Of a DNA stretch of 64,000 nucleotides, positions 8,191 through 17,800 are shown one piece after another. A program made the translations under genes and the position numbers. A model generated the notes under the pieces. The model was given only the letters and a program-made list of their open reading frames with translations. It was not told the DNA's origin and searched no databases. Source of the DNA: Clostridia bacterium (GTDB taxonomy: Bacteria; Bacillota; Clostridia; Saccharofermentanales; Saccharofermentanaceae). Location: positions 1 to 64,000 of the forward strand of contig JAEEWG010000005.1 in assembly GCA_016287245.1 (NCBI GenBank). Reading direction: 5' to 3'. The number at the start of each line of letters is the position of its first letter. The stretch's first letter is position 1.

Positions 8191-9177
8191 TTGTTTTCCT
8201 CTTTTGGAAAAGAAAGAGAAGATGCAGTCGCGCCGACAAGAGAACAGTTCATAAGGCTTCTTGCTTTTCCTTCGGCGGCCAGAAGAGTTCCCGGTATTCC
8301 TAAAATCATGGACGAGAACGGAGAGTATATCTGTTCTGAGGAAGAAGCTTTACTCGTTCGGGACTTCCTTCATAAACTGCATAAGATCGATTCGAAAGAT
8401 AGCCTCATCGGGTTTCAGAAGTACCAGTTCAGAAACAGCGTGCAATACGAGCAGTTCATGACCTTCTGGAAAGGAGCTCCGCTCTTTGATGTGAATAAGT
8501 TAGAGCCGGACGCCCGAAAAGGATTTGATCACATGATGGCGCTGGCCCGGCCTTTCTATCCGCTTCTTGAAGAAAAAGGATTCTATGCCTTCGACATCAG
8601 CGAATATATTACTATCTGCAGGATCGCGCGTGCCTGCGGGATCATTGACGGTAATGAGTTTGAGGAGATCGTTGACCGTTTTGTCAGAAAAGCGCAGGTC
8701 TTCTACCATTCTTTTTATGAATATGCCATGTCCTATATTTGCGGCGCGCTGTATTTCTCAGCTTCGAATTTCGGCATGAATGGCATTGACCAGTTCTTTG
8801 AGATACAGAAAAACTTATTGAACCATCTTTTCGACGAGAATGGTAACTGGAACTATTACAAATGGTATGTGCCGGCGGAACGGGAATGGGTGCAGATCTA
8901 TCCCGGAAATCCTGGATGCGTGGTGACGAAGGCGGCTATGGATAAAGGTATCGGATATATGTATCGTGATACCACGCTTCCTGACCGTCCTGACAGCGGC
9001 TGGAGATTCTTTCATGGAGATGAACCGGACGAATATGCCAATGATCCGAATAATCTTCAGATCATCGGGATCAACACCATCTGTAATATGAACCCCACAG
9101 TCCTTGCATTCCTTGAAGCACCTGTGAATAGTGCCTTTGGATGGAACGGCAAAGACTGGATCAGAGAATCAAAATAA
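8191..9177 (+). CDS. DUF1266-like plus DUF2185 protein; original start disrupted by stop at codon 5
   Basis: The readable frame encodes 328 residues from TTG 8191. Residues about 110-200 resemble DUF1266 (FDISEYITICRIARACGIID, FYEYAMSYICGALYF). Residues about 240-320 match DUF2185 (GCVVTKAAMDKGIGYMYR, DSGWRFFHGDEPDEYANDP, APVNSAFGWN), a family related to the Imm33-type immunity domain. The best ribosome site, AGGAGG at 8147-8152, serves ATG 8158, which is in the same frame but reads Met-Leu-Ser-Lys then TAA (8170-8172). The codons between TAA and TTG still read like protein (ASEIESLF), so this looks like a recent nonsense mutation or a sequencing error. Expression would need restart at the weak TTG. 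Confidence 0.72.
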   Translation: MFSSFGKEREDAVAPTREQFIRLLAFPSAARRVPGIPKIMDENGEYICSEEEALLVRDFLHKLHKIDSKDSLIGFQKYQFRNSVQYEQFMTFWKGAPLFDVNKLEPDARKGFDHMMALARPFYPLLEEKGFYAFDISEYITICRIARACGIIDGNEFEEIVDRFVRKAQVFYHSFYEYAMSYICGALYFSASNFGMNGIDQFFEIQKNLLNHLFDENGNWNYYKWYVPAEREWVQIYPGNPGCVVTKAAMDKGIGYMYRDTTLPDRPDSGWRFFHGDEPDEYANDPNNLQIIGINTICNMNPTVLAFLEAPVNSAFGWNGKDWIRESK

Positions 9178-9186
9178 CTGATATCA

Positions 9187-10806
9187 TTATGTCTCAGAGG
9201 TCCTAAGATCGAATCGCACACTCTTTTTGAGTCCTTCGGGAAGATCGTACTTGCTGTCATTAAGGATGCTTTCGATCAGATCGATCCGCTCTTTCGTGGC
9301 GCCAAAGGTGCTGGCCGGATGTATCGTACCGCGGCGGATGATGCTTCTGACTTCTTCATTTTCAAAATTATAGAGCATCAGGACATACGGGATGCGGTCC
9401 CAGTAGTTCTCGGAATTAAGAAGGTACGCGAGCTTTTTTCTAAGGTGTTCTGATGAGGTCTTCGTGAAAAGATCGTAGATCTTCTTTCCACCGTAACGGA
9501 TACTGTGAGAGGAGATTTCGCGGTATGCCTGCACCATGATCTGTGACCGCTCATCCGAAAGATATTCCCAGAAAACATCCTGAAAATCAAGCGCACGAAG
9601 AGTGCCCAGAGCGTGAAGTGTGGATCTTATCACGCTGGAACTGTTTTCCGACAGATACTCCTGAAGAAAATCAGCGTCTTCCGGTTTTCCGGTCTCCGCA
9701 AGTCCTAAAATACAGATCCTTCTCACAGAAACTTTAAGCCCCGGCTGTTTTAAGTGTTCAAGATAGTAGGCACGGAAATCCATGTCCGTATGTTTTCCGA
9801 GGATATACCGGACATCGCCTCGGATGCTCGCGGAAGGCGACAGCAGCATATCTTCTAAACCGTCCCAGGGCTTTCCGGTAAGATCGTACTTCTTTTCCAG
9901 CGCTTTTCTGCGGACGATCAGGCTTCTATGGGTAAGAAGCCCGTCGAGTTCTTCTTCGGAGATCTCGTAGAGATTTAAGTACAACGAGATGATCAGGATC
10001 TGGCACTGGGAGTTTCTCTCCCATGAAAGGAGCTTCCTGATCTCGTCTTTACTTAAAGCCTTCTGCTCAAGGAGGATCCGGTAAAATGATCTTCTGGTGA
10101 TATCGTCGTACTTTATCAATTGTGACCTTTCGATCGAAGGTGTCAGCTCGCGAATACGGTCCGCCAGTTTTTTCTTGATGTCGCGGTAAGTAAAGATGTT
10201 GAGACGCTCACAGCGGCGGAGCTTTTCCATCGCGAATAGACACTTCATCAGATCATCAAGACCCATCTTTGAAAAGTCGGAAAGGGCTTTGCTCGCGCAG
10301 TCCCGGACCTGCTCTACCCAGTCATTCAGGCGCAGAAGGATATACATACACGACGACGGATCCGTCCTTAGTTCCCGAATACATTTTTCGCGGTAAAAAC
10401 CATTCGGGTGAAAGGTGCCGAGGCGCATCAGCCAGAGAAAAGTCTCTTCATCCTGTACTCTTCTTCTGATATTCGGGATATATACTCTCGACCAGTCGAT
10501 CGACCATTCCATCGAAGTGGTCTGGCGGAAACTGTCGCTCAAACGGAGGATGCTCCGTATATCAAGTGATTCCAGATAAGAGGCAATCGCAGAGGAAGCC
10601 TCTTTCACGATAGCATGATCGGAAGATACGATGAACGTATACATGCTTGAAAGAAAGTAATTCTCCCCGCTGAGAAAACGGACGAGATCATAGCGGAAAC
10701 GCTGCTGTTCCGAAAGAGGTAAGGACTCATCACGAGGCGCTTGGATAGTAGATGATTGTTTCTTCACGCCCTCTTTATTTATCAGTTTTTTCCACCGGTC
10801 GAACAT
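9187..10806 (-). CDS. HEAT-repeat-like helical protein
   Basis: A 539-aa, soluble, mostly helical protein. Several stretches have HEAT-like spacing (FLQEYLSENSSSVIRSTLHA, LGTLRALDFQDVFWEYLSDE, VSVRRICILGLAETGKPEDA), so I read it as an alpha-solenoid scaffold that binds other proteins. No catalytic motif or signal peptide is visible. ATG 10806 is chosen because CAGGAG lies seven bases upstream; an in-frame ATG at 10857 lacks one. It converges on the DUF2185 gene with a 9-base gap and diverges from the membrane protein at 10919. Its neighbours are DUFs of unknown role, so no function can be assigned. Confidence 0.75.
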   Translation of the reverse strand: MFDRWKKLINKEGVKKQSSTIQAPRDESLPLSEQQRFRYDLVRFLSGENYFLSSMYTFIVSSDHAIVKEASSAIASYLESLDIRSILRLSDSFRQTTSMEWSIDWSRVYIPNIRRRVQDEETFLWLMRLGTFHPNGFYREKCIRELRTDPSSCMYILLRLNDWVEQVRDCASKALSDFSKMGLDDLMKCLFAMEKLRRCERLNIFTYRDIKKKLADRIRELTPSIERSQLIKYDDITRRSFYRILLEQKALSKDEIRKLLSWERNSQCQILIISLYLNLYEISEEELDGLLTHRSLIVRRKALEKKYDLTGKPWDGLEDMLLSPSASIRGDVRYILGKHTDMDFRAYYLEHLKQPGLKVSVRRICILGLAETGKPEDADFLQEYLSENSSSVIRSTLHALGTLRALDFQDVFWEYLSDERSQIMVQAYREISSHSIRYGGKKIYDLFTKTSSEHLRKKLAYLLNSENYWDRIPYVLMLYNFENEEVRSIIRRGTIHPASTFGATKERIDLIESILNDSKYDLPEGLKKSVRFDLRTSET

Positions 10807-10873
10807 CCGTATACTCCTGCCATTTCTTTTCGAGGTCATTATACCATTACCGATCATCAGTGCTGTTCAACTT

Positions 10874-10883
10874 GCTGTATAAT
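10874..10883 (+). promoter_or_regulatory. Promoter -10 of the 10919 gene
   Basis: TATAAT (10878-10883) within TTGCTGTATAAT, the same context as at 6955. Predicted transcription starts near 10890, which argues against ATG 10898 as the start of translation. Confidence 0.4.
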
Positions 10884-10918
10884 GAACGTAAACTGATATG
10901 CTAATTGAGGTAAGTCTT

Positions 10919-11443
10919 TTGAACGGATTTCATGTGCCTGAAAAGGAAGAAATAAAAGTTATACTTCCGTGGCTTCAGAAAGAAAGGAAGAGCAATATTC
11001 TGTTTCCGCTGATGTGTGTGATTGCAGTCTTTACGGGGACCGTCGTTTTTTCGGTTTTCGGTATCCTAAACAACGCCCCGGTACTCATGCCGGTTTTGCT
11101 TATAGGAATTTTACTGATTCCTTCCATTATCATCGTTGTCAAAAATACGCTTACCGAAAATGAGAAAGTAAAACGGCTGAAAGACGGCGATGCGTTGATC
11201 ACTTCAGCAAGAGTACTGGATACCGGTCTTAAAAGAATGGCACGGTATTCTTATGTGCATTGTGCTGACGTAGAGTATATAGACGAAGGCCATAAGGTGA
11301 CTCAGGAATTTGTCATTTCGAAAAAGATCAGCAAGCGCATCAAAGCCGGAGACACAGGTTATGTCATCAAATACAGCGCGGAGAATAATAAGTGGCTGGA
11401 TAACAAACTGGTTTTCTTACCGGGTGATTATGATTATATGTGA
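10919..11443 (+). CDS. Two-TM membrane protein of unknown function (DUF3592-like)
   Basis: A 174-aa protein with two hydrophobic segments (about residues 28-52 and 57-78), then a soluble C-terminal part of beta character (ITSARVLDTGLKRM, DTGYVIKYSAENN). That pattern of a short strand-rich domain after two TMs resembles DUF3592-type membrane proteins, but the match is only by eye. TTG 10919 is preferred: GAGGTAAG lies upstream, while ATG 10898 would sit about eight bases from the predicted RNA start. The stop overlaps the ribosome site of the next gene, so the two are translated together. Confidence 0.62.
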   Translation: MNGFHVPEKEEIKVILPWLQKERKSNILFPLMCVIAVFTGTVVFSVFGILNNAPVLMPVLLIGILLIPSIIIVVKNTLTENEKVKRLKDGDALITSARVLDTGLKRMARYSYVHCADVEYIDEGHKVTQEFVISKKISKRIKAGDTGYVIKYSAENNKWLDNKLVFLPGDYDYM

Positions 11444-11451
11444 GGAAGAAT

Positions 11452-12669
11452 ATGGGTACATGGAGCGCAAGTATAACCGGAAATGATACAGCACTCGATA
11501 TGATCGAGGATTATAAAGTGGCATTTTCCTACTTCAGTGTTGAGGAAGGATTACAGAAACTGGATCAATTTGTCAGATCAAACTTTGATGAATCCGACGA
11601 AGATGAGTGGTGTGCTTATTTCTATTCGCTGGCGGATTTTATGTGGAAGAACGGCCTCCTTACCGATGAGATCCGGGACAAAGCAGTGCAGATGGTGGAT
11701 TCTGACTTCGGTATGCAGACCTGGATAGATGCGGGATATGAAAAACAAAGGCGTAAAGAACTGGCCAAGTTTCGGACGAAGATAACTTCGCCGCAGTGTG
11801 CGCCTAAGAAGATCAAGATCAGTCATATTCATCCGGATGACATTTTTGAGAATGGAGAAGTGATCGCTATCCAGTTGAAAACAGCAGGGAAGTCGTATTT
11901 GCCGGGAAATATGTGTGATCCGATATCGGACGAGGAATTCTTATCCTATGACAATAAGTATGTTGTTATCCAGAAGGTCTATTCAAAAGAACAGCATTTC
12001 TCTGGTGTTATGCCTGAACTCTGTGACAGAACGGCCGTATTTGTTTTGTTTAAGGGGATTTATGACTCTCCTGCTGATATTGACATAACGAAGCTGGAAG
12101 AAGCGGACTTTAAATGCAATCGCTCTGAGCTTACGCCTTTTTTTGAACACACGAGCAGCATGTTTTATTTCAAAAGACGCGGTTATAAGATCATTGGAAA
12201 AATGGAACCTTGTCTGACGCAGGTTTACGAAGGCTGTTTGTCTTATTATCTGGATCTTGGAGATAATCTTCTTTATTCAAATGCCGATTCGCGACTTATC
12301 GCTGCGGTGATAGATTATGATGTTTTTCTAAAAGAGTACGGCGTAGAGATAGGTGAAGAAGAATTGATGGAATTGATAAGGCTCGAAGTGCATAGGAAAC
12401 ACAATTATTCATATGGATTTTCAACAAAAAACAAAGAACAATATCTTGAATTACGGGAACAAATAAAACGGGTCCGGGAAGAAGAGTATGAAGTGTTTAA
12501 AGGACTCTTGGAAAAGGGTGCGAAGGTTTATGAGATACATTATGCTTATCCGATTGGGTATGCAATTAAAGCTGCGGATGAGTCGGCAAAACTCCTGATG
12601 ACATACGACGGATATAAATATCTGGACAAAGTAGAACAATACGTGCATGATCAACTGGATAACGTATAA
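11452..12669 (+). CDS. DUF4259-like N-terminal protein of unknown function
   Basis: A 405-aa soluble protein. The first residues, MGTWSASITGNDTALDMIED, follow the MGxW-x-x-x-x-x-NDxAxD pattern of DUF4259 proteins, which are often found beside immunity-type genes. The rest (about 130-405) is unassigned; it is rich in acidic and aromatic residues and ends in a helical segment. ATG 11452 has GAGGAAG just upstream. The base composition is visibly AT-richer than in the housekeeping genes (for example around 12400-12500), which fits horizontal acquisition. It is cotranscribed with the 10919 membrane protein. Confidence 0.65.
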   Translation: MGTWSASITGNDTALDMIEDYKVAFSYFSVEEGLQKLDQFVRSNFDESDEDEWCAYFYSLADFMWKNGLLTDEIRDKAVQMVDSDFGMQTWIDAGYEKQRRKELAKFRTKITSPQCAPKKIKISHIHPDDIFENGEVIAIQLKTAGKSYLPGNMCDPISDEEFLSYDNKYVVIQKVYSKEQHFSGVMPELCDRTAVFVLFKGIYDSPADIDITKLEEADFKCNRSELTPFFEHTSSMFYFKRRGYKIIGKMEPCLTQVYEGCLSYYLDLGDNLLYSNADSRLIAAVIDYDVFLKEYGVEIGEEELMELIRLEVHRKHNYSYGFSTKNKEQYLELREQIKRVREEEYEVFKGLLEKGAKVYEIHYAYPIGYAIKAADESAKLLMTYDGYKYLDKVEQYVHDQLDNV

Positions 12670-12697
12670 AAAAGGGGGGAGGCGTTAGCCTACCCCC
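12667..12697 (-). terminator. Terminator of the blaI-blaR-like operon (minus strand)
   Basis: Read on the minus strand: GGGGGTAGGC, loop TAAC holding the stop codon of the M56 gene, GCCTCCCCCC, then TTTTTT. The stop codon lies inside the hairpin. Confidence 0.8.
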
Positions 12698-14307
12698 ATC
12701 GTATCATCCTCTGTTGTGTAGGAAGCAGAATAGCGTATCGTGGTGTATTTTTCTGTATCACCATATAACTCGATGATCACGTAGCATCCATCCGGTGTGT
12801 TGGCCATAAACAAATAGCTTTCGCGGATCAGATCCGTAAAACCAAAGTCGTGAAGGGATTCGATATAGTTATTCAGCTCGGATTCGGAGAGTTCCTCAGA
12901 GACGATAAAGACAAGGTCGGATGGATTGGTCTCACCGACGACTGTGTACGTGGTGGTGAATTCTCCGAGAGTGTCGGAATAAAAGACAGTTCCTTTGGAT
13001 ACCTCACAATCGAACAATATGTTGCTGTCCGGTCTGGGGAGATCCAGCTCGAATAATGCTCCGTCAGGTAAAGATACATCCGGGTATTCGATTATAGTCT
13101 GATTACTGTGAAGCTCGATCCACTCATCGGAGCCCCATAATGGTTCATCAGAATACTGTTCTACTATGGATTCAGCTGCTTCGTCCAGATCGCAGTAATC
13201 TAAAGGCACTTGAACGAATTCGAATTCTTCCGTCGCTGTTGTTTCTTCCGCCACAGTAGTTTCTGAACCTGTTACGACGGTTTCTTCCTGCTTCGTGCTT
13301 TCACTTTCGGAAGCATTTTCTGCCAAAAGATCCTTTTTCTTGACCGGACTTAATGAACCGCAGATAAAGATGGAGGCAACTACTACCACACAGATGATAG
13401 AGAGCCATTGGGATAATTTCTTATAATTCATAACGTTTTTAATTCTCGCTTTCACATTTTCCTTGCCAAAACCGAGCAGCGTAACCAGATATTTCGGCGC
13501 GTAGCTCTTCCTGGCATAGGATACGAGGGACATGCAGTAATCGGCGCGTAGGTCGCTTCCGATGTTCTTGATGACTTCTTCGTCGCAGCTCATCTCCATA
13601 TCGGACTCAAAAAACCAGTACGCGATCCACACGAGCGGATTGAACCAGTGCACGATGAGCGACACGAGAAAGAAGGATTTGAATATAATATCCTTTCTAC
13701 GAAGATGCGTACGCTCGTGTTTTAAAAGATATGCGTATTCTTTATCCGAAAGTCCCTGCGGCATGTAGATACGGGGCTTAAGAAGCCCGAGAACAAATGG
13801 CGAGGCGACGGAAGGTCCGGAATAGACATTATCTTCGATCCTTCTGGTATCCCGAAGAGACCGGTACATGGTTATGCTCTTATAAAGGATCGCGATGGCA
13901 AGCACGCCCATTCCGATGATCCAGACGATCATCAGGATCTGCCACAGATCGGGCAGGGAACTCCCTGCGGCCTTGGTGGAAGATCCGATCGGGGAAGACA
14001 CTGTTGGAGTGACTTGCGATGTGGCGTGTTCCAGTGCTTTTGCAGAAGAAGCCGCTGCGTTGGAAGTCTGTTCGATCATGCCCTGAGAGGAGACGACCGA
14101 GATCTTCTTTTTCGGAAGATAGTTAAATAGAGACAGTACCGAAGAAGGGGACTTCGGGCAAAGCAGACGGAATGCAGCCAATGCCCAAAGGCCGTAAATG
14201 TACTTGGTCGGTATCCTGCGCAATAGCCTGCGGACGAGAATGATCAGAAGGATCACGATCGAACCGGTCAGGCTAAGATTCAGGATCGTCTCAAACAGAC
14301 TGAGCAT
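12685..14307 (-). CDS. BlaR1/MecR1-type M56 membrane metallopeptidase sensor
   Basis: A 540-aa membrane protein of peptidase family M56. Two N-terminal TM segments (about 8-28 and 35-50) and another at about 122-145 precede the zinc motif HERTH at 197-201 with a downstream Glu in FFESDMEMSCDEE. TM segments follow at 210-230 and 302-322. The outer domain, about 210 residues after a Glu/Thr/Ser-rich linker, shows no penicillin-binding SxxK motif. In characterised systems the sensor signals across the membrane and triggers cleavage of the BlaI repressor. The gene follows the blaI-like gene after seven bases. The unusual outer domain suggests a ligand other than beta-lactam (inference). Confidence 0.88.
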   Translation of the reverse strand: MLSLFETILNLSLTGSIVILLIILVRRLLRRIPTKYIYGLWALAAFRLLCPKSPSSVLSLFNYLPKKKISVVSSQGMIEQTSNAAASSAKALEHATSQVTPTVSSPIGSSTKAAGSSLPDLWQILMIVWIIGMGVLAIAILYKSITMYRSLRDTRRIEDNVYSGPSVASPFVLGLLKPRIYMPQGLSDKEYAYLLKHERTHLRRKDIIFKSFFLVSLIVHWFNPLVWIAYWFFESDMEMSCDEEVIKNIGSDLRADYCMSLVSYARKSYAPKYLVTLLGFGKENVKARIKNVMNYKKLSQWLSIICVVVVASIFICGSLSPVKKKDLLAENASESESTKQEETVVTGSETTVAEETTATEEFEFVQVPLDYCDLDEAAESIVEQYSDEPLWGSDEWIELHSNQTIIEYPDVSLPDGALFELDLPRPDSNILFDCEVSKGTVFYSDTLGEFTTTYTVVGETNPSDLVFIVSEELSESELNNYIESLHDFGFTDLIRESYLFMANTPDGCYVIIELYGDTEKYTTIRYSASYTTEDDTMGVG

Positions 14308-14314
14308 ATTTCCC

Positions 14315-14680
14315 TCATTTCTCTTTTCTGTACTCTTCGATAATCTTTATGAGTTCATCCGCTTCGCTGTCGGTCAGGGAACGATCCTCCAGGAATGAAA
14401 GAAGGAAAGAGGGGAGTGAGCCTCCGAAGGTCCTCTTCACGACGCGACGGCTCTCGAACATCTGTACCTGGTCACGTGGAACCAGAACAGTCACAAGACT
14501 ATCCGTGTTAGCGACCATCTGCTTTGTGATAAGTTTGCGAAGCATGGTATACGTCGTCGACTTCTTCCACGAAAGCTCCGTCTCGCATACTTTGACGAGC
14601 TTGCCGGATTCGATCGGCGCATGCTTCCAGATCACGTCCATCAGGCGGTATTCACTTTCACTCAGCATCAGGTCTTCCAT
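14315..14680 (-). CDS. BlaI/MecI/CopY-family repressor
   Basis: A 121-aa winged-helix repressor. It opens with LSESEYRLMDVIWKHAPIES, followed by the recognition helix and wing (ELSWKKSTTYTMLRKLITKQ), the typical pattern of BlaI-like proteins; the C-terminal helices dimerise and hold the site cut after sensor activation. ATG 14680 has AGGAGT in front. It is the first gene of the operon with the M56 sensor, and a two-site dyad lies across its promoter, so autorepression is very likely. What other genes it controls is not visible here. Confidence 0.92.
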   Translation of the reverse strand: MEDLMLSESEYRLMDVIWKHAPIESGKLVKVCETELSWKKSTTYTMLRKLITKQMVANTDSLVTVLVPRDQVQMFESRRVVKRTFGGSLPSFLLSFLEDRSLTDSEADELIKIIEEYRKEK

Positions 14681-14693
14681 GTTTACACTCCTT

Positions 14694-14737
14694 TGGTCTA
14701 TAGCTTTAAACCAGCTTTAGTTTACAACTATAGACCA
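14694..14737 (-). promoter_or_regulatory. BlaI-type double operator
   Basis: TGGTCTATAG (14694-14703) and its exact complement CTATAGACCA (14728-14737) form a 10-bp inverted repeat with a 24-bp spacing. One copy sits in the promoter spacer, the other just before the ribosome site of the blaI-like gene. Confidence 0.65.
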
Positions 14738-14747
14738 GCGGAGTCAA
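14719..14747 (-). promoter_or_regulatory. Promoter of the blaI-like operon
   Basis: On the minus strand TTGACT (complement of 14742-14747), a 17-bp spacer and TAAACT (complement of 14719-14724). The spacer contains one operator copy. Confidence 0.65.
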
Positions 14748-14864
14748 TAGGGATTCATCAAAAAACTTGGAGGATATGTGAGTAATTCTTTTTTTTGCGG
14801 CCATTAAGTAAGTGAAAAGCATAATCGATTTGCTCAAATGATGTTGTAGTAGGAGAGGATATGT

Positions 14865-17800
14865 ATGAAACAACAAAAACGATCATGTTCTAGAAAAATC
14901 GCTGCAGCGTTGCTGTCCGCAATGATGTCTTTCTCACTTATTCCGACAATTGCAGGAACCCGGAAGGTTTCCGCGGATATTCGGAAGACGACGAGTAACA
15001 CATCCCTTGGTGTCTCACAGATGAAATCACCTAAGTGGGGAACTGCTAATAATGTGGCATGGGAGGGAAGCTTCGTCTATTTCGGTAATTATAATAATGA
15101 ACCGATCAAATTCCGTGCTCTTTCAACGAATGAGAGTGGATATGGTACAGCCAGCCTTTTTCTGGATAGTTATAAGGTTCTTTTTCAAAAGACTTTTGAC
15201 TCTACGGATAATAAAGTCTGGGATACAAGTGAATTAAGAACGTATCTCAATGGAACATTCCTAAATGCTGCTTTTAATTCTATTGAGAAAGAAGGAATCG
15301 TGGTAAGTACCAAAGCGGGTGACGAGGATTACCCTTCAGGTTCATTCTTTGCAACTTACTTTAAAAAAACGGTCGGTCTTTCCGGAGATCGTATTTTCGT
15401 TTTGGATGCTTCCGATTTGACAAATCACAGCTACGGATACGCAGAAGAAGGCTGGGTCAAAGATCCCCCGGATTTTGCACCAGGCTGGTGGTTCTATAAA
15501 GCCGGTTCCAAGAATCGTGTAAAAAGAACATCTGATAAGGAATCTGGAGATGGTGTTATATACTGGACTCGTTCAAAAACTGATCGAACTAAAAATGTAG
15601 GAGCAGTTTATCCAAGCGGACGTTTGGATTATACAAAAGCATCTACTGCAGATACCTATGTTGCTCCTGCATTAAATGTAGATCTTTCCCATATCTTTAC
15701 TTCGACTTGTATCTCGGGAACACCTGGTGAATATGGTGCATGCTATAAGCTTACGCTGTGCGGCCCGGATGCGACTATTTCCGTTCCTTCAGGAAGTCAG
15801 GTTTCTGCAAAGCAGGGAATTGTTACCGTTCCGTATAAGATTGCCGGTAAGAAATCAAGGGATATGACGAATGTATCCGTCATGATCCTTGATAAGGAAT
15901 ACAAAGTTGGAAATACCAACGGTGCAAAGATCCTTTTCTATGATCAGCTCCAGGGTAATTTCTCCAATTCAAAGAATTCTTCGGGTACATTTACTTTCCC
16001 GTCCAATCTGGATATCACCAAGTGGGGAACAGATTATAAAGTCTATATCGTTCCTGAACAATTCAGAGGGGATAAAGAGACCGATTATGCCGGCGTTCCT
16101 CAACTGATCAATATCAACAAGTATGTTGTTACATTTAAAAATGACGACGGAACTACATTGAAGGCTATTACGGTGGTTCATGGAGATATTCCAAAGTATC
16201 CTGATGCGGATCCGACAAAAAAGGAAACAAATGATTACGTTTTTGAGTTCTCCGGATGGACACCTGCGTTTGTCGAGACCAAGCAGAATGCGACATACAC
16301 TGCGACATATAAATCTCGTCCGAAGTATACGATCGAATTTGCAAACTATGACGGCACGATCCTTCAGTCCGGAAGAGTAGTAGAATCGGATACTCCGGTC
16401 TATACGGGTGAGACGCCGACAAGAAAAACGGATGAACGCTTTATCTATACTTTCAGCGGATGGTTACCGGAAATCGTCAAGGTATCTCAGGATCAGACAT
16501 ACACAGCACAATTCAGCACAGAGGATGTCCTTTATAAGATCTCCTTTACAGATGAAAACGGAACAGTCCTCGAAAGCTATGATATGAAGTACGATGAGAC
16601 GCCGGCCTTTGCAGGCGAGCTCCCGGCCAAGGCTCCGGATGCACAGTACACATACACATTCGATCACTGGGATCCGATGATCGAGAATGTAAAAGCAGAT
16701 CAGGTCTATACGCCGGTCTATAAGACCACACTGAACTACTACACGATCAACTTCGTGGATGAGGACGGAACAGTCCTGGAGAGCGGTTCTTTCGGATACG
16801 GACAGAGCCCGTATTTCACAGGCGAGACACCGACTAAGGCAGCGGATGCACAGTACACATATACATTCGCAGGCTGGAGCCCGGAAATCGCTCCGGTAAC
16901 AGGTGAGGCTACTTACACGGCTACGTATTCCAATACGGTAAACGATTACACGATCGAATTCGTAGATGAGGACGGAACAGTTCTTCAGAGCGAGGTCCTT
17001 CCTTATGGCGAGACACCTTCCTTCAAGGGCGAGACACCGACTAAGGCAGCTGACGCACAGTACACATACACATTCTCTGACTGGGATAAGGCCATCGAGA
17101 TGGTTACCGGAAATGCAACCTATACAGCTGTTTACTCCAAGGTAGTCAACAACTACGAGGTCATTTTCGCTGACGAAGACGGAACGGTTCTGCAGAAAGA
17201 GACACTTCCTTACGGTGAGACACCTTCCTTCAAGGGTGAGGATCCGATCAAGGCAGAAGATGAGGCTTACACATATGCCTTCTTCGGATGGGATAAGGAA
17301 ATCGAAGCAGTCAGCGGTGATGTGACCTACACAGCAGTATATGCCAAGACGATCAAGAAGTTTATGGTCACCTTTGTGAATGAAGATGGAACAGTACTCC
17401 AGAGCTCTGAGTTCTCTTACGGACAGATCCCGTACTACACAGGCGAAACACCGACAAAGGCCGGAAATGCTCAGTATTCTTATGAATTCGCAGAGTGGAG
17501 CCCGAAGATCACACAGGTTACTTCTGAAGCTACCTATAAAGCAACCTATAAACAGTCTGTGAACCAGTATTTCGTCAACTTCGTAAACGAAGATGGTTCG
17601 GTACTTCAGAGTGAAGAGCTTCCTTATGGTACGCTTCCGTCCTACAAGGGCGAGACACCGGTGAAGGCAGAAGACGAGAAGTATACATATACATTCGCCG
17701 GCTGGACCCCGGAGATCAGTGAGGTGACAAAGGAAACCACCTACACAGCTACATATAAAAAGACTGAAAAGCCGGTAGCTAAATATATAGTAATTACCAA

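Noticed and set aside
16119..17775. Repeats as a CRISPR array
   Set aside because: The 207-bp units are coding and in frame, without unique spacers.
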